A stretch of 46,354 nucleotides of DNA from UBA7374 sp965660635 (GCA_965660635.1 CBFIAS010000012.1:1-46354); one strand, 5' to 3'; shown: positions 9,227 to 18,768, counted from the stretch's first letter. Numbers and translations are program-made. The notes: a model not told the origin generated them from the sequence alone.

Positions 9227-11175
9227 AGGATGCTGAGTTTCTGGTAGATTCGTGCCGCGGCGGCATTGTCCGGGTCGATTGCAACAGCCCGCTCGGCGGA
9301 ACGCTTGGCAGCCTCGATCTTGTCCTCGAAGCCGCTGGCGAAGGATGCCCAGTAGTAGTGCGCGTTACTGGAGTTCGGGGCCAGTTCGACCCCCCGAAGG
9401 AGTGCCTGCTCGGCCGCTTCGACATCTCCGGCCAGCGCATGCGCCACGCCGAGTTGCGACCAGGCCCGGCCATATTCCGGACTGATGGTGACGGCCCGCT
9501 GCGCACAGGCCACGGATTCTGCTCCAATTTCACGGAAGAGCGACGGGCTGGCGAAAAAACGTTGCGCGATAGCCTGGCTGCGGCCGATCCAGAAGTCTGC
9601 ATTGCCCGGATCCAGCAGGCAGGCGTTGGCATAGCCCTCGATCACGTCATTCAATATAATAGGATTACCGGACAAATGGATGCGGCGCTCAACAATCTCC
9701 TCCAGACGTTGCGAGCAGAGGAGTCCAGCCTCCCTGGCGCGGAGGACCGGAAGGGAAAGATCCAGCAGGATCAGCCCGGCCGCGAAAGAGATCAAGGCGT
9801 AGGCGGTTCTCACCAACCAGTGTCGCGGCAAGGCCAGTCCGCGGTTGAAACTCATCTTGATCAGGATGCCCATAACAAGCGTGCCATGCAGGAGCAAGGC
9901 GGGAAGAAGCAATATGCCATGGAGCAGGGAGCCCAGAAGGAAGGCAAACGAACCTAGAAGAGCCAAGGAAACGAAGAACCGCTGCGAGGGCATGACTTTG
10001 CGCTTTCTCGACCGGGCGGAATACTTTTGGAATGGTTCAGCACGCAGCCGCAAATAGGCCCGGAGGAGAAGCACCGCCACTGGCACGGCCAGCAGCAGAA
10101 GCCCGGCCAGTCCGTATTCGACCGCCAGGTGCAGGGCGTCGTTCAGGGGAGTCTCTGCGGAGCGCGGCAGGGTTAAATCCGGACTTTGCTCCAACAGCAT
10201 GGTGAAAGAACCGCCACCGCCGCCAAAAACCGGCCTCTCCATGACCAATTGAACGGCCTCCGGCCACAAGACGCGGCGGACGCCTTCGCCCTCGACCGTC
10301 CATGCCGCGGTGGCCATTTCACGGCCGTACGGGCTAAACGCCAGGATGATCCCGAAAAGCAAGCTCAACACCAGAACCAGGCCAGCCCCGGACAAAAACC
10401 TTTTTACAAGCCCCTTGAATGCAAACCAAGGCACGACGAAGAGCACCACCGCGAGGGCAAAGTAAGCCCAGAAAACCTGTGTGATGACCATGCAAGACAG
10501 CAAGATAAGGGAAACATACAGGCAGAGCAGCCGCAACAACCTCGGCAGGCGCCCGGCAAGCCCCGCAAAAAGAAAGCAGGGCAAAAGCATCAGTAACAAG
10601 AGTGCAAAGCTATGGGGATCGGCAAACACCCCGGTCGAACGCCCCATGAACTCGGGACTCAACTGCACCGGCACCTCGACCAACGCGTCCGCGACTTTTT
10701 CGGGGTTCTGGAACAACTGGTAGGTGCCGATCAAGACTCCATAGCCGAGCGGGATAATCGCGGACAGGCAAACAACCCACAGATGGCTCATCATCCGGCA
10801 ATTATTACACAGAACCCAGAGAAAAATGAAAGCTTCCAGGAAATAAATCATATCCTGCCACCCCCGCCAGGCCATGGGACTGAGCTTCCAAATGCTGAAG
10901 GCCGCCCAACTCAGGAAGGGCAGGAAGAGCAATGGAATCCGGCTCAAACGAACGGGCCCCTCCTCGAAGGCGTACCACAAACCGTGCAGCAAGAGCAGCA
11001 GGACAAAGCCCGGGAGCAGCAGCAGATGCGTTTCCGGACGCACAGAGCCCAGGCTAGTGCCTGCCAGGATAAAGAGAGCGCAGAGGCAAAGCGTGGTCAG
11101 CCAGTCAAAAAAATTCCCCCAGCTCAGGCGCCCGTAGTATGCAACATTTTCAGTTATTTGGGAGGATCGAGGCAT
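9223..11175 (-). CDS. O-antigen ligase/polymerase-like membrane protein with C-terminal TPR repeats
   Basis: About 650 residues. The first two-thirds contain roughly eleven hydrophobic helices typical of the Wzy_C/O-antigen ligase superfamily. A periplasmic loop between late helices contains the GGGGGSFTMLLEQSPD stretch and a conserved-type 'ALHLAVEYGLAGLLLL' element. The last 170 residues are TPR-like (AWSQLGVAHALAGDVEAAEQ, then AHYYWASFASGFEDK). Such fusions polymerise or ligate surface glycans and may also glycosylate proteins. The ATG at 11175 is preferred over a start at 11211 because the hydrophobic core begins soon after. It leads an operon with the FecR-like and CHASE2 cyclase genes, linking surface polysaccharide to cyclic-nucleotide signalling by context only. 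Confidence 0.8.
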   Translation of the reverse strand: MPRSSQITENVAYYGRLSWGNFFDWLTTLCLCALFILAGTSLGSVRPETHLLLLPGFVLLLLLHGLWYAFEEGPVRLSRIPLLFLPFLSWAAFSIWKLSPMAWRGWQDMIYFLEAFIFLWVLCNNCRMMSHLWVVCLSAIIPLGYGVLIGTYQLFQNPEKVADALVEVPVQLSPEFMGRSTGVFADPHSFALLLLMLLPCFLFAGLAGRLPRLLRLLCLYVSLILLSCMVITQVFWAYFALAVVLFVVPWFAFKGLVKRFLSGAGLVLVLSLLFGIILAFSPYGREMATAAWTVEGEGVRRVLWPEAVQLVMERPVFGGGGGSFTMLLEQSPDLTLPRSAETPLNDALHLAVEYGLAGLLLLAVPVAVLLLRAYLRLRAEPFQKYSARSRKRKVMPSQRFFVSLALLGSFAFLLGSLLHGILLLPALLLHGTLVMGILIKMSFNRGLALPRHWLVRTAYALISFAAGLILLDLSLPVLRAREAGLLCSQRLEEIVERRIHLSGNPIILNDVIEGYANACLLDPGNADFWIGRSQAIAQRFFASPSLFREIGAESVACAQRAVTISPEYGRAWSQLGVAHALAGDVEAAEQALLRGVELAPNSSNAHYYWASFASGFEDKIEAAKRSAERAVAIDPDNAAAARIYQKLSIL

Positions 11176-11239
11176 CGGATGACGTAAAGATGCAGTAAGA
11201 AGAAAAAGCATCCTCGATACACAACCAGCGGGAAACTGG

Positions 11240-11266
11240 AAACAACAAAATCCCCGCTTGGCGGGG
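11240..11266 (-). terminator. Intrinsic terminator after ftsH
   Basis: On the minus strand CCCCGC-CAA-GCGGGG forms a six-base-pair GC stem (11252-11266). It is followed immediately by ATTTTGTTGTTT. It lies about 40 bases after the ftsH stop and ends the tilS-ftsH unit before the ligase-like gene. Confidence 0.75.
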
Positions 11267-11307
11267 GGAGAAGCCGTTGCCTGGTCGGCCGAGTGGAACG
11301 AACCGCC

Positions 11308-13377
11308 CTAGGCCGGAGCACCTGCCGGTGCCTCCCCGGCAGCCAGGCCATCGTCCCGACTGTCCTTCTCGTCCTGGGCCGACTGCGGTTCCGCCTCCGG
11401 TTCCGCCTCCGGTTCCGGAGCGGCCAATTCGCGCTTGATGATAGGCGAGCGGATCTCACCGTGCTCGAGGATCTCCTGGACATGCTTTCCTTCGATCGTC
11501 TCGTGCTCAAGCAGTGCTTCCGCACAGACATCCAATTCCCGGCGGTGCTCCTCCAGAATACCATGGGCCCGCTGGTATTGTTCATCCACGATCAAGTGTA
11601 TGGCGTGGTCGATCTTCTGCGCGGTCTCCTCGCTGTAGTTTTGTGTGCGCTGGATTTCCTGCCCGAGAAAGACGTGATCCTTGTTCTCGCCGTAAGCGAC
11701 CGGCCCAAGATCGGTCATCCCCCAGTCGCAAACCATGTGGCGGGCAGTCTTTGTCACCATGCGGATGTCACCGGAAGCCCCGGAGGTGATGTCCCCCACC
11801 ACGATCTCCTCCGCTGCGCGCCCCCCCATGCCACAGCAGATCTGGTTGAGCAAACGCCGCCTGGAGTGGTTCAAGACATCCTTTTTAGGCATGAACATGG
11901 TTGAGCCAAGGCTCTGGCCCCGGGGAATGATCGTCACCTTGTGCACCGGCAGGTAGCCGTCATCGACTACCGCTTGCACCAAGGCATGCCCGGCTTCATG
12001 GTAAGCGGTGATCTTACGGTCCTCGTCATCCATCAACTTGCGCCGCTCACGGCCGAATGAGATCTTGTCCCGGGCCTCGTCAATGTCCTCGGCATCGACC
12101 ACCTTCTTGTTGTAGCGCGCAGCGATCAGCGCGCTTTCATTCAGCAAATTCGCCAGATCCGCCCCGGAGAACCCGGGCGTATTGCGGGCCACGTGCTCCA
12201 GGTTGACCGATTCGGACAACGCGATCTTCTTGGCATGCACTTGCAGGATCTCGTGGCGGCCATTCAAATCCGGCAAGTCGATCGTCACCTGCCGGTCAAA
12301 ACGCCCGGGGCGCAGCAGCGCGTTGTCCAGCACGTCCGGGCGGTTGGTCGCGGCAATGATGATGACCCCCTCGTGGCCATCAAATCCGTCCATTTCGACA
12401 AGCAGCGAGTTGAGGGTCTGCTCGCGCTCGTCGTTGCCACCGCCGAGGCCCGCCCCGCGCTGGCGGCCGACCGCGTCAATCTCGTCAATGAACACGATGC
12501 AGGGGGCGTTCTTCCGCCCCTGTTCAAACATGTCGCGCACCCGGGCGGCGCCCACTCCGACAAACATCTCGACAAAATCGGAGCCGGAAATGGAGAAGAA
12601 TGGCACGTCCGCCTCGCCCGCAACCGCCTTGGCCAGCAGCGTCTTGCCCGTGCCCGGGGGGCCCACCATGAGCACTCCCTTCGGTATGCGCCCGCCAATA
12701 CGCTGGAATTTCTTCGGGGCCTTGAGGAAATCAACCACCTCGGAGACCTCCTCCTTCGCCTCGTCGCAGCCAGCCACCTCCTTGAAGGTAACCGAGTCTT
12801 TCTCCCGGGTCAGCATCCGGGCCTTGCTCTTGCCAAAGCTCATGGCACCGCGGCCGGCGTTCTTGATCTGGCGGACGAAAAGGAAATAGAGCAACCCGAT
12901 GATCAGGAGGAAAGGGAGGAAACTGATGAGGATTTCCTGCAAAGCAGTGCTGCTGCGTTCCTCCTTCAAGTAGGTGCTGAGCAAGGGAAAGTCATCATCC
13001 GTGACCCGGCCCTCCGCACTGAAACGGACCTTCTGCGGTACCGGACTCGATGAATCCCCGCCCAGGCTTTCCGCCACCGCCGGATCGAATTCCGGATTCT
13101 GCATCTGCCCGTGGATCACATACCCGTCCCGTCCAAGCGAAGGATCGGGCTTCATCACACCGTCACCCGGCTGGATTTCCTCGTTCTTCACCGCCTGCAC
13201 CAGCTCGGCGATGCTCAGTTTCTTCGTGCCAATGCCCTCACGCGGCGAAGCATACCAGAGCGCGATCATCGCAGTGATAATCGCAAGCCAGACCAGCAGG
13301 ACCTTTGGCTGGAAACGCTCCGGAGGCGCATTGCGACCGCTGTTGTTTTTTTGGGTTTGTTTTTGCTCGTTCGGCAT
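11308..13377 (-). CDS. ftsH: ATP-dependent zinc metalloprotease FtsH
   Basis: A 689-residue membrane AAA+ protease that degrades misfolded and regulatory membrane and cytosolic proteins as a hexamer. Two TM helices (about 25-43 and 150-168) flank the periplasmic domain. The AAA module has Walker A GPPGTGKT (239-246), Walker B VFIDEID (295-301) and the second region of homology around IAATNRPDVLDNALLRPGRFDR. Zinc site HEAGH is at 460-464. The extreme C-terminus is an acidic Pro/Ala-rich tail of about 40 residues, longer than in the E. coli enzyme. It lies nine bases after tilS on the same strand, an arrangement seen in many bacteria. Confidence 0.97.
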   Translation of the reverse strand: MPNEQKQTQKNNSGRNAPPERFQPKVLLVWLAIITAMIALWYASPREGIGTKKLSIAELVQAVKNEEIQPGDGVMKPDPSLGRDGYVIHGQMQNPEFDPAVAESLGGDSSSPVPQKVRFSAEGRVTDDDFPLLSTYLKEERSSTALQEILISFLPFLLIIGLLYFLFVRQIKNAGRGAMSFGKSKARMLTREKDSVTFKEVAGCDEAKEEVSEVVDFLKAPKKFQRIGGRIPKGVLMVGPPGTGKTLLAKAVAGEADVPFFSISGSDFVEMFVGVGAARVRDMFEQGRKNAPCIVFIDEIDAVGRQRGAGLGGGNDEREQTLNSLLVEMDGFDGHEGVIIIAATNRPDVLDNALLRPGRFDRQVTIDLPDLNGRHEILQVHAKKIALSESVNLEHVARNTPGFSGADLANLLNESALIAARYNKKVVDAEDIDEARDKISFGRERRKLMDDEDRKITAYHEAGHALVQAVVDDGYLPVHKVTIIPRGQSLGSTMFMPKKDVLNHSRRRLLNQICCGMGGRAAEEIVVGDITSGASGDIRMVTKTARHMVCDWGMTDLGPVAYGENKDHVFLGQEIQRTQNYSEETAQKIDHAIHLIVDEQYQRAHGILEEHRRELDVCAEALLEHETIEGKHVQEILEHGEIRSPIIKRELAAPEPEAEPEAEPQSAQDEKDSRDDGLAAGEAPAGAPA

Positions 13378-13386
13378 GGGAATGAA

Positions 13387-14844
13387 TCAAGTTGGATTCG
13401 GCGGCTCGTAAGTCAACCTCAGAGCCTCTTTCGTCTCTTTCAGGATCTTCCTGGAATCGGAAGGCGGTAAACCCGGCACCCAGAGGATCCCGCCGCCACT
13501 ATCAAGGACAACCGGCAAGGCCCTGCGTTCCCTCTGCGGGATCCGGCGGCCGATAAACCAATCCTTTAACTTCTTCGCGCCCGGAGCGCCCAGCGGCTGA
13601 AAACGATCCCCTGGCTCCCAGCCGCGCACGGTCAATGTTTCCCCCGCCCCGGAAGCAAGCCAGGCCTCCCTGGCCGGATCCACGCCCCCGGCAGCAAGCC
13701 GTCCGCGCAAGGCTTCGTCCACCTCGACCCGGGCGGCTGAGAGCAACGCGCCGTTGGGCAAAGGCACCCGGCCCCCGCCTGCCAGGGGCATGGTTTCAAT
13801 AGCGGGCAAAGGCTTCTCCGCACTCTCCACCCGGACGGATTTCCCGTCAGAAACCACAAAGACTTCTCCCACGCTCTGCCGCACCGCCTCGCCCTCCCCG
13901 CGAAGCGCCACCAGCAGCAAATCCATCGAGGCCGCACCGACCGAAGCCATCAGCCCGCGCCCTTGCAGCCATCCCGCCAAAGCACGCCGGGCCAGCGCGA
14001 CCGGAGCCGCACGCAACTCCGCCCGATCCAGTTGCTCCGCACCCGAAAAAGCATCCGGGAAACGCTCCTCCGCCAACCCGCGCAACGCAGCAGCATCCTC
14101 TTCCAGCAGGCATTGCGAACGAGCAGCCCCCGTCAAAAGATCCCGGTCCAGCGACTTTGACAGGACCGGAACGACCTCATGCCGCAAAGCATTGCGGGCA
14201 ATTTCCACGTTCTCGTTCGTCACATCCTCCCGCCAAGGCAAGCCCGCCGCATCCATCCCCCGGCGGATCGACTCCGACGAAATCCCCAAGAGAGGCCGCA
14301 AGTGGGTGGGCGCACCGGCAAAGACATGCACCGGCCTCGGAGCAGCCAGTCCCTCCGTGCCGCTGCCCCGGGCAAGACGGAGCAACTGCGTCTCCAGGAC
14401 ATCGTTTGCCTGATGCCCGAAAGCGATGCAGCAACAACCCGCCCCGGATGCCGTCCGGCGAAGGAAGTCCAGACGCAATTCGCGCGCTGCTGTCTCCGTC
14501 GCCGAAACCGCCCCGTCCACACAACGCTCCATCTGGAAGAGACAGCCGAGCGCGCCCGCCAGTGACTCGACAAATCCCGCATCCGCCTCCGATGCCGCCC
14601 CACGCCAGCCGTGATTGTAGTGCCCGACCACCAGCTCAATGCCAAACCGCTCCCGTACAGACCAAAGCAGGCAAAGCAGGCAAACCGAGTCTGCCCCGCC
14701 CGAAACCGCCACCAATACACGTCGGCAATCCGCGGCCTCCAGACACGCCCGGACCCGCGGATGCAGGCAATCCGCTCCGCCCATCTGCCTGGCCAGCCGG
14801 CCCGCCAAATCCTGCCAATCCGTCCTTTCTGTTTGCTTGCTCAT
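13387..14844 (-). CDS. tilS: tRNA(Ile)-lysidine synthase
   Basis: Converts C34 of the CAU-anticodon tRNA-Ile to lysidine using ATP and lysine, so it is essential for AUA decoding. The PP-loop motif VSGGADS is at 48-53. VGHYNHGWRG and FGHQANDVLETQLLRLARGSG are typical N-terminal motifs. The C-terminal third (GWEPGDRFQPLGAPGAKKLKD, with the following RIPQRERRALPVV) is the TilS C-terminal domain. It is 485 residues. The open frame continues 468 bases upstream but is antisense to queA, so the ATG at 14844 is used. It is co-transcribed with ftsH and divergent from queA, 69 bases apart. Confidence 0.93.
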   Translation of the reverse strand: MSKQTERTDWQDLAGRLARQMGGADCLHPRVRACLEAADCRRVLVAVSGGADSVCLLCLLWSVRERFGIELVVGHYNHGWRGAASEADAGFVESLAGALGCLFQMERCVDGAVSATETAARELRLDFLRRTASGAGCCCIAFGHQANDVLETQLLRLARGSGTEGLAAPRPVHVFAGAPTHLRPLLGISSESIRRGMDAAGLPWREDVTNENVEIARNALRHEVVPVLSKSLDRDLLTGAARSQCLLEEDAAALRGLAEERFPDAFSGAEQLDRAELRAAPVALARRALAGWLQGRGLMASVGAASMDLLLVALRGEGEAVRQSVGEVFVVSDGKSVRVESAEKPLPAIETMPLAGGGRVPLPNGALLSAARVEVDEALRGRLAAGGVDPAREAWLASGAGETLTVRGWEPGDRFQPLGAPGAKKLKDWFIGRRIPQRERRALPVVLDSGGGILWVPGLPPSDSRKILKETKEALRLTYEPPNPT

Positions 14845-14913
14845 CTCCGGTTGTCGTTGACAAAGCTCAAGGCTATAGGACAGCCGTAGAAACAGGACAA
14901 CGCCTTTTCTCGC

Positions 14914-15999
14914 ATGGATTCCGCTCTCTTCGACTACCACCTGCCCGCCGACCGGATCGCCCAGGAACCCGCGCCCCGGCGCGACGACTCCCGCCTCATG
15001 GTGGTGAACCGGAAGACCCGGCAGGTCGCGCACGCGCATTTCCGCGAAATCGGCAACTTCCTTCCAGCCAATGCACGCTACTTCCGCAACAACGCAGCCG
15101 TACTCAAAGCCCGACTCCACGGACAGCGCCCCGGCGGAGGCAAGGTAGAATGCCTTCTCCTCCACCCGGCCGACGAACCCGGTTGCTGGTGGTGCCTCCT
15201 CCGGCCCGGCAAGAAAGCCGCCGCCTCCGGATTCTCCCTCGAAGGCCACTACCACGCCGAAGTCCTGCAAGCCGGGCAAAACGGCCAGTACCGCGTACGC
15301 TTTCACCTGCAAGAAGACGAATCAGTAATCGAACTCTCCCGGCGCATCGGCATAATGCCCCTCCCGCCTTATATTGAGCGCTCCCCCGAAGACCCCCGCA
15401 ACCGTCAGGACGAAGAACGCTACCAGACGGTTTACGCCGACTACAAAAAGCAACTCGCGGTGGCCGCCCCCACCGCCGGCCTGCACTTCACCCCGGATTT
15501 GATCCGCCAACTCGAATCCGGCGGCGCCCGCTTCCACGACCTCACCCTGCAGGTCGGCATCGGCACCTTCCACCCCGTGCAGGCCGGGCAAATCGAAGAC
15601 CACCCCATCCACAACGAGTGGTATGAAATCCCCGCCGAAGCCTACCGCGCACTGCAATCCAGTGGCCCCGGGCCGCGCGTCGCCGTCGGCACCACCAGCG
15701 TACGATCCATCGAGGATGCCATGCGCCGCAGCGGGAGCGATGCCCACGCCTGCCTTTCCAGCGAAGGGCATTTCCGCGCCGAGGCCGACCTTTTCCTCTA
15801 CCCGCCAGTCCCCTTTCGCGCTGTCGATCACCTCATCACCAACTTCCACCTGCCCAAATCCACCCTGCTCTGCCTCGTCGCCGCCTTCCTCGATCCAGAC
15901 GGCACCGGAGGCATTGAGTGGCTGCAACAACTCTACGCCGAAGCCATCCAGCAGGAATACCGGTTCTACAGCTACGGCGACGCCATGCTCATTCTATAG
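14914..15999 (+). CDS. queA: tRNA preQ1(34) S-adenosylmethionine ribosyltransferase-isomerase
   Basis: Transfers the ribosyl group of SAM to preQ1 at tRNA position 34, giving epoxyqueuosine. It begins DYHLPADRIAQEPAPRRDDSRLM, the family signature, and continues with HFREIGNFLPANARYFRNN, AAPTAGLHFTPDLI, VGIGTFHPVQ and FHLPKSTLLCLVAAF. At 361 residues it is full length. It is divergent from tilS; both act on anticodon base 34. No other queuosine gene is adjacent. Confidence 0.96.
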   Translation: MDSALFDYHLPADRIAQEPAPRRDDSRLMVVNRKTRQVAHAHFREIGNFLPANARYFRNNAAVLKARLHGQRPGGGKVECLLLHPADEPGCWWCLLRPGKKAAASGFSLEGHYHAEVLQAGQNGQYRVRFHLQEDESVIELSRRIGIMPLPPYIERSPEDPRNRQDEERYQTVYADYKKQLAVAAPTAGLHFTPDLIRQLESGGARFHDLTLQVGIGTFHPVQAGQIEDHPIHNEWYEIPAEAYRALQSSGPGPRVAVGTTSVRSIEDAMRRSGSDAHACLSSEGHFRAEADLFLYPPVPFRAVDHLITNFHLPKSTLLCLVAAFLDPDGTGGIEWLQQLYAEAIQQEYRFYSYGDAMLIL

Positions 16000-16088
16000 G
16001 CCGAAGTCTGGCACCAATCCCGGTAAGGGCTGTCATCAGGAAGCGTTCAATAAGAACATACTCAAACCAAACAGCACCCAACAAACAC

Positions 16089-16667
16089 ATGAGCGCACGC
16101 AACAAAACCCTCCTCATCGCCCTCGCATCCGTCCTCTCACTCCACGCCGCAAAGGCCACCGAGAAAATCTACCGGATCGACACCTCACACTCCTCGGTCA
16201 ACTTCAGCATCCGCCACTTCGTGGCCAAGACGACCGGAAGTTTCAACCAGTTCTCCGGCACCATCCACGTGGACACGGAAGACATGTCCCGCAGCCTCGT
16301 GGAAGCGACCATTACAGTCGGCTCCGTCGATACAGCCGATGAAAAGCGGGATGCCCATCTCAATGCCGACGACTACTTCCACAGCGCCAAGTTCCCCCTG
16401 ATTGAATTCAAGTCCACCAGCTGGGCAGCCACGGAAAAAGACGACGTCTTTGCCGTGACCGGAGACCTCACCATGCTCGGTATCACCCGCGAAGTCATCC
16501 TGCAGGTTCACCTGCTCGGCTTTGGCCCGGGTCGCAACGGAGCGTACCTCTCCGGCTGGGAGGCCACCACGGTAATTGACCGCAGCGACTGGGGCCTTAC
16601 CGCTGGCGCCCCCGCCATCGGCAACGAAGTTGACATCACCATCAACATCGAAGCCATTCGGCAGTAA
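16089..16667 (+). CDS. YceI family periplasmic protein
   Basis: A 192-residue exported lipocalin-like protein of the YceI family (polyisoprenoid-binding or stress-induced). Signal peptide MSARNKTLLIALASVLSLHAAKA is followed by the hallmark YRIDTSHSSVNFSIRHFVAK. ADEKRDAHLNADDYFHSAKFP and GDLTMLGITREVILQV are the standard later motifs. The frame is open upstream to 15918 inside queA, but the ATG at 16089 starts the signal peptide directly. A terminator-like hairpin follows. Confidence 0.93.
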   Translation: MSARNKTLLIALASVLSLHAAKATEKIYRIDTSHSSVNFSIRHFVAKTTGSFNQFSGTIHVDTEDMSRSLVEATITVGSVDTADEKRDAHLNADDYFHSAKFPLIEFKSTSWAATEKDDVFAVTGDLTMLGITREVILQVHLLGFGPGRNGAYLSGWEATTVIDRSDWGLTAGAPAIGNEVDITINIEAIRQ

Positions 16668-16690
16668 CTACGCATCCTTTCTTCTGCCCG

Positions 16691-16721
16691 ACAAAGCCCC
16701 GGTTCACCGCCGGGGCTTTGT
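16691..16721 (+). terminator. Terminator-like hairpin after the YceI gene
   Basis: ACAAAGCCCCGG (16691-16702) pairs perfectly with CCGGGGCTTTGT (16710-16721) around a seven-base loop. There is no real T-tract beyond TTGTT in the stem. It lies 23 bases past the YceI stop and could act on either strand. Confidence 0.65.
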
Positions 16722-16812
16722 TGCTACAAGGCAGTGATTCAGAACATTTTAACAATTACAGGATTGCCAGAACCCCAGAAAAAAATAGAATGTAGGGCTT
16801 AATTTTCTGTGG

Positions 16813-18546
16813 ATGAATAGACCCTTCATCACTCTTTCCATCAGCCTGTGGATTGTCTCCACGGCCGGTTCACTCCATGCGTACAAGGAAGCGGTTCGTT
16901 ACAACGAGTTGAGTGCCGAACTGGCCCTCCGGGGCATCCCTTTGCCGGACGGCTCAGGCGTCGCCGTCACTCAGGTGGAGGCCGATTATCAAGCCGTCGG
17001 CAACTTCCTGCCCAACAATCAGGACAATCAATTTGCCGGCAAGACGATTACAGACAAAACCGGCGGCGGCTCCAATTCCGGACACGCGACTGAGGTGGGG
17101 CGCCGCCTCTACGGCAACACCCAGTCCATCAGTCCAGGCATCCAAACCGTGGACGCTTATTCCGCAAACAGCTTCATCAACAGTACCTGGCGCACAGGCG
17201 AGCCACCAGTGGAACAAAATCCATTGCAGAACCACAGTTGGGTGACCTGGCTCACCGGCGGTTCTACATTCAATGAACCAAACGCCGCTATGACCCTGCG
17301 GATGGACTACGCAGCCGAGCGGGACTCCTTCTTGCCCGTCGCGGGCCTGTACAATTCCGATTTTGGCCCTCAGGACAAACCGAGTGACATCCCGCCCGTC
17401 TACGCCTCCATCTACAACGGCATCTCGGTCGGGGTTAGCGACAGCACCCACCGGCAGGGAACCACGCAATACGATGGCACCGGCCGGACCAAGCCCGAGA
17501 TCGTGGCACCCCAGCCATACACCAGCTACGCCACCCCGCTGGTCACCTCCGCTGCCGCCTTCCTCATCGACGCCGCGGATGGCGATGCCAGCGCCGAAGC
17601 TCCCCTCGTCTTGAAGGCCACCCTCCTCGCCGGGGCGGACAAGTCCATCTCCCCGGACTGGGACCAGACGGCCACCCGCCCGATTGACGAAGTCTACGGT
17701 GCGGGCGAACTGGACATCTACGAGAGCTACTTCATCCAGCAAGCCGGGCAACAAGCCAGCGGCAGCACCCTGCAAGCCCGCGGCTGGAACCTCGCCAGCC
17801 TCAGCCGCAACCGCAGCCACAACTACACCATCACCGTGCCCGTTGGTTTCGAACTACACAATTTGTCGGCCCTCATCACTTGGAACCGCGAGGTTAGCTA
17901 CGGATCTAATAATTGGTGGGAAGCTCCCACATTTTCCCCTTCCCTGGCCAACCTCTCCCTCCAGCTATCCGGCCCGGGCATGGCAACCCACACCAGCAAC
18001 AGCCCTGTCGACAACATCGAGCACATCTGGCGCGGAACGGGCCAAGCACTCAGCGCGGGCAGCTACACCCTGACCGTCGCCACCGACGACCCGGTCGACT
18101 ATGCTCTCGCCTGGCGCAGCCGTCTCTACCAGGACTACGCTCTCTGGCAGGCGACGTCCTTTGGGCAGCAAACACCCCTCGACCAGCAGGATCCTGAAGA
18201 CGACCCCGATGGAGACGGATTTGCCAACCTCCTTGAACAAGCCTTCGGCGGAGACCCGGAGACCCCGCAGAACGACATCGCCCCGCAACACAGCATTGTC
18301 GAGACAAACGGAGCAAGCTACCTGCAAATCAGCTTTGCCCGCCCCGTCCACGACAACGCAATCGACTACGCCGTCGAGACAAGCACCGACCTAAAGGATC
18401 CGTGGAGCCGTTCCGAAGACGACGTTCGGCTCGTCTCCATCGTCCCGGAAGCAGGCGGCATGGAGCGCCACACCTACCGGCGCGTAGCCCCCGTCTCCGC
18501 GCACAACCGCGCCTTCCTTCGTGTCTCTGTTAGCCGACGCCTATAA
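16813..18546 (+). CDS. Secreted subtilase (S8)-like protein with altered Asp site
   Basis: A 577-residue exported protein; signal peptide 1-23. Residues 46-260 follow the subtilase fold order. GSGVAVTQVEADY is at the catalytic-Asp strand, SGHATEVGRRL has the likely catalytic His91, LQNHSWV has the oxyanion-hole Asn140, and KPEIVAPQPYTSYATP has the likely catalytic Ser238. At the first strand the usual Asp is replaced by Gln54, with Glu57 and Asp59 nearby, so activity is uncertain. Residues 320-430 form a beta-sandwich-like region. The DPDGDGFANLLEQAFGGDP element is at about 460-480, a motif recurrent in Verrucomicrobiota secreted proteins. No PEP-CTERM anchor is present. Confidence 0.7.
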   Translation: MNRPFITLSISLWIVSTAGSLHAYKEAVRYNELSAELALRGIPLPDGSGVAVTQVEADYQAVGNFLPNNQDNQFAGKTITDKTGGGSNSGHATEVGRRLYGNTQSISPGIQTVDAYSANSFINSTWRTGEPPVEQNPLQNHSWVTWLTGGSTFNEPNAAMTLRMDYAAERDSFLPVAGLYNSDFGPQDKPSDIPPVYASIYNGISVGVSDSTHRQGTTQYDGTGRTKPEIVAPQPYTSYATPLVTSAAAFLIDAADGDASAEAPLVLKATLLAGADKSISPDWDQTATRPIDEVYGAGELDIYESYFIQQAGQQASGSTLQARGWNLASLSRNRSHNYTITVPVGFELHNLSALITWNREVSYGSNNWWEAPTFSPSLANLSLQLSGPGMATHTSNSPVDNIEHIWRGTGQALSAGSYTLTVATDDPVDYALAWRSRLYQDYALWQATSFGQQTPLDQQDPEDDPDGDGFANLLEQAFGGDPETPQNDIAPQHSIVETNGASYLQISFARPVHDNAIDYAVETSTDLKDPWSRSEDDVRLVSIVPEAGGMERHTYRRVAPVSAHNRAFLRVSVSRRL

Positions 18547-18552
18547 TACAGC

Positions 18553-18580
18553 TTGACGCGGCGCACCCTGCGGCATCTAG
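18553..18580 (+). promoter_or_regulatory. Possible tRNA-Pro promoter
   Basis: TTGACG (18553-18558) resembles a -35 box, and a weak ATCTAG (18575-18580) lies 16 bases downstream, 13 bases before the tRNA 5' end. The -10 match is poor. Confidence 0.35.
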
Positions 18581-18588
18581 TGCAACCA

Positions 18589-18669
<81 letters not shown>

Positions 18670-18677
18670 ATCCATTT

Positions 18678-18710
18678 AGCCCGCTTTATCAGTGATAGAG
18701 CGGGCTTTTG
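18678..18710 (+). terminator. Intrinsic terminator after tRNA-Pro
   Basis: AGCCCGCTTTATCA pairs with TGATAGAGCGGGCT (ending 18706) with a single G-U wobble, followed by TTTGC (TTTT at 18706-18709). It lies nine bases past the tRNA CCA. Confidence 0.85.
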
Positions 18711-18768
18711 CTTGATGTAAGGGACTCAGTCCTTTGTGCAGGATGTCAAAGATTTTGATAATTATCGC

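Noticed and set aside
14845..15312. N-terminal extension of the TilS reading frame
   Set aside because: The open frame is antisense to queA, has no homology, and the recognised TilS protein begins at 14844.
15918..16088. Upstream extension of the YceI frame
   Set aside because: Overlaps the end of queA in another frame; the signal peptide starts at 16089.
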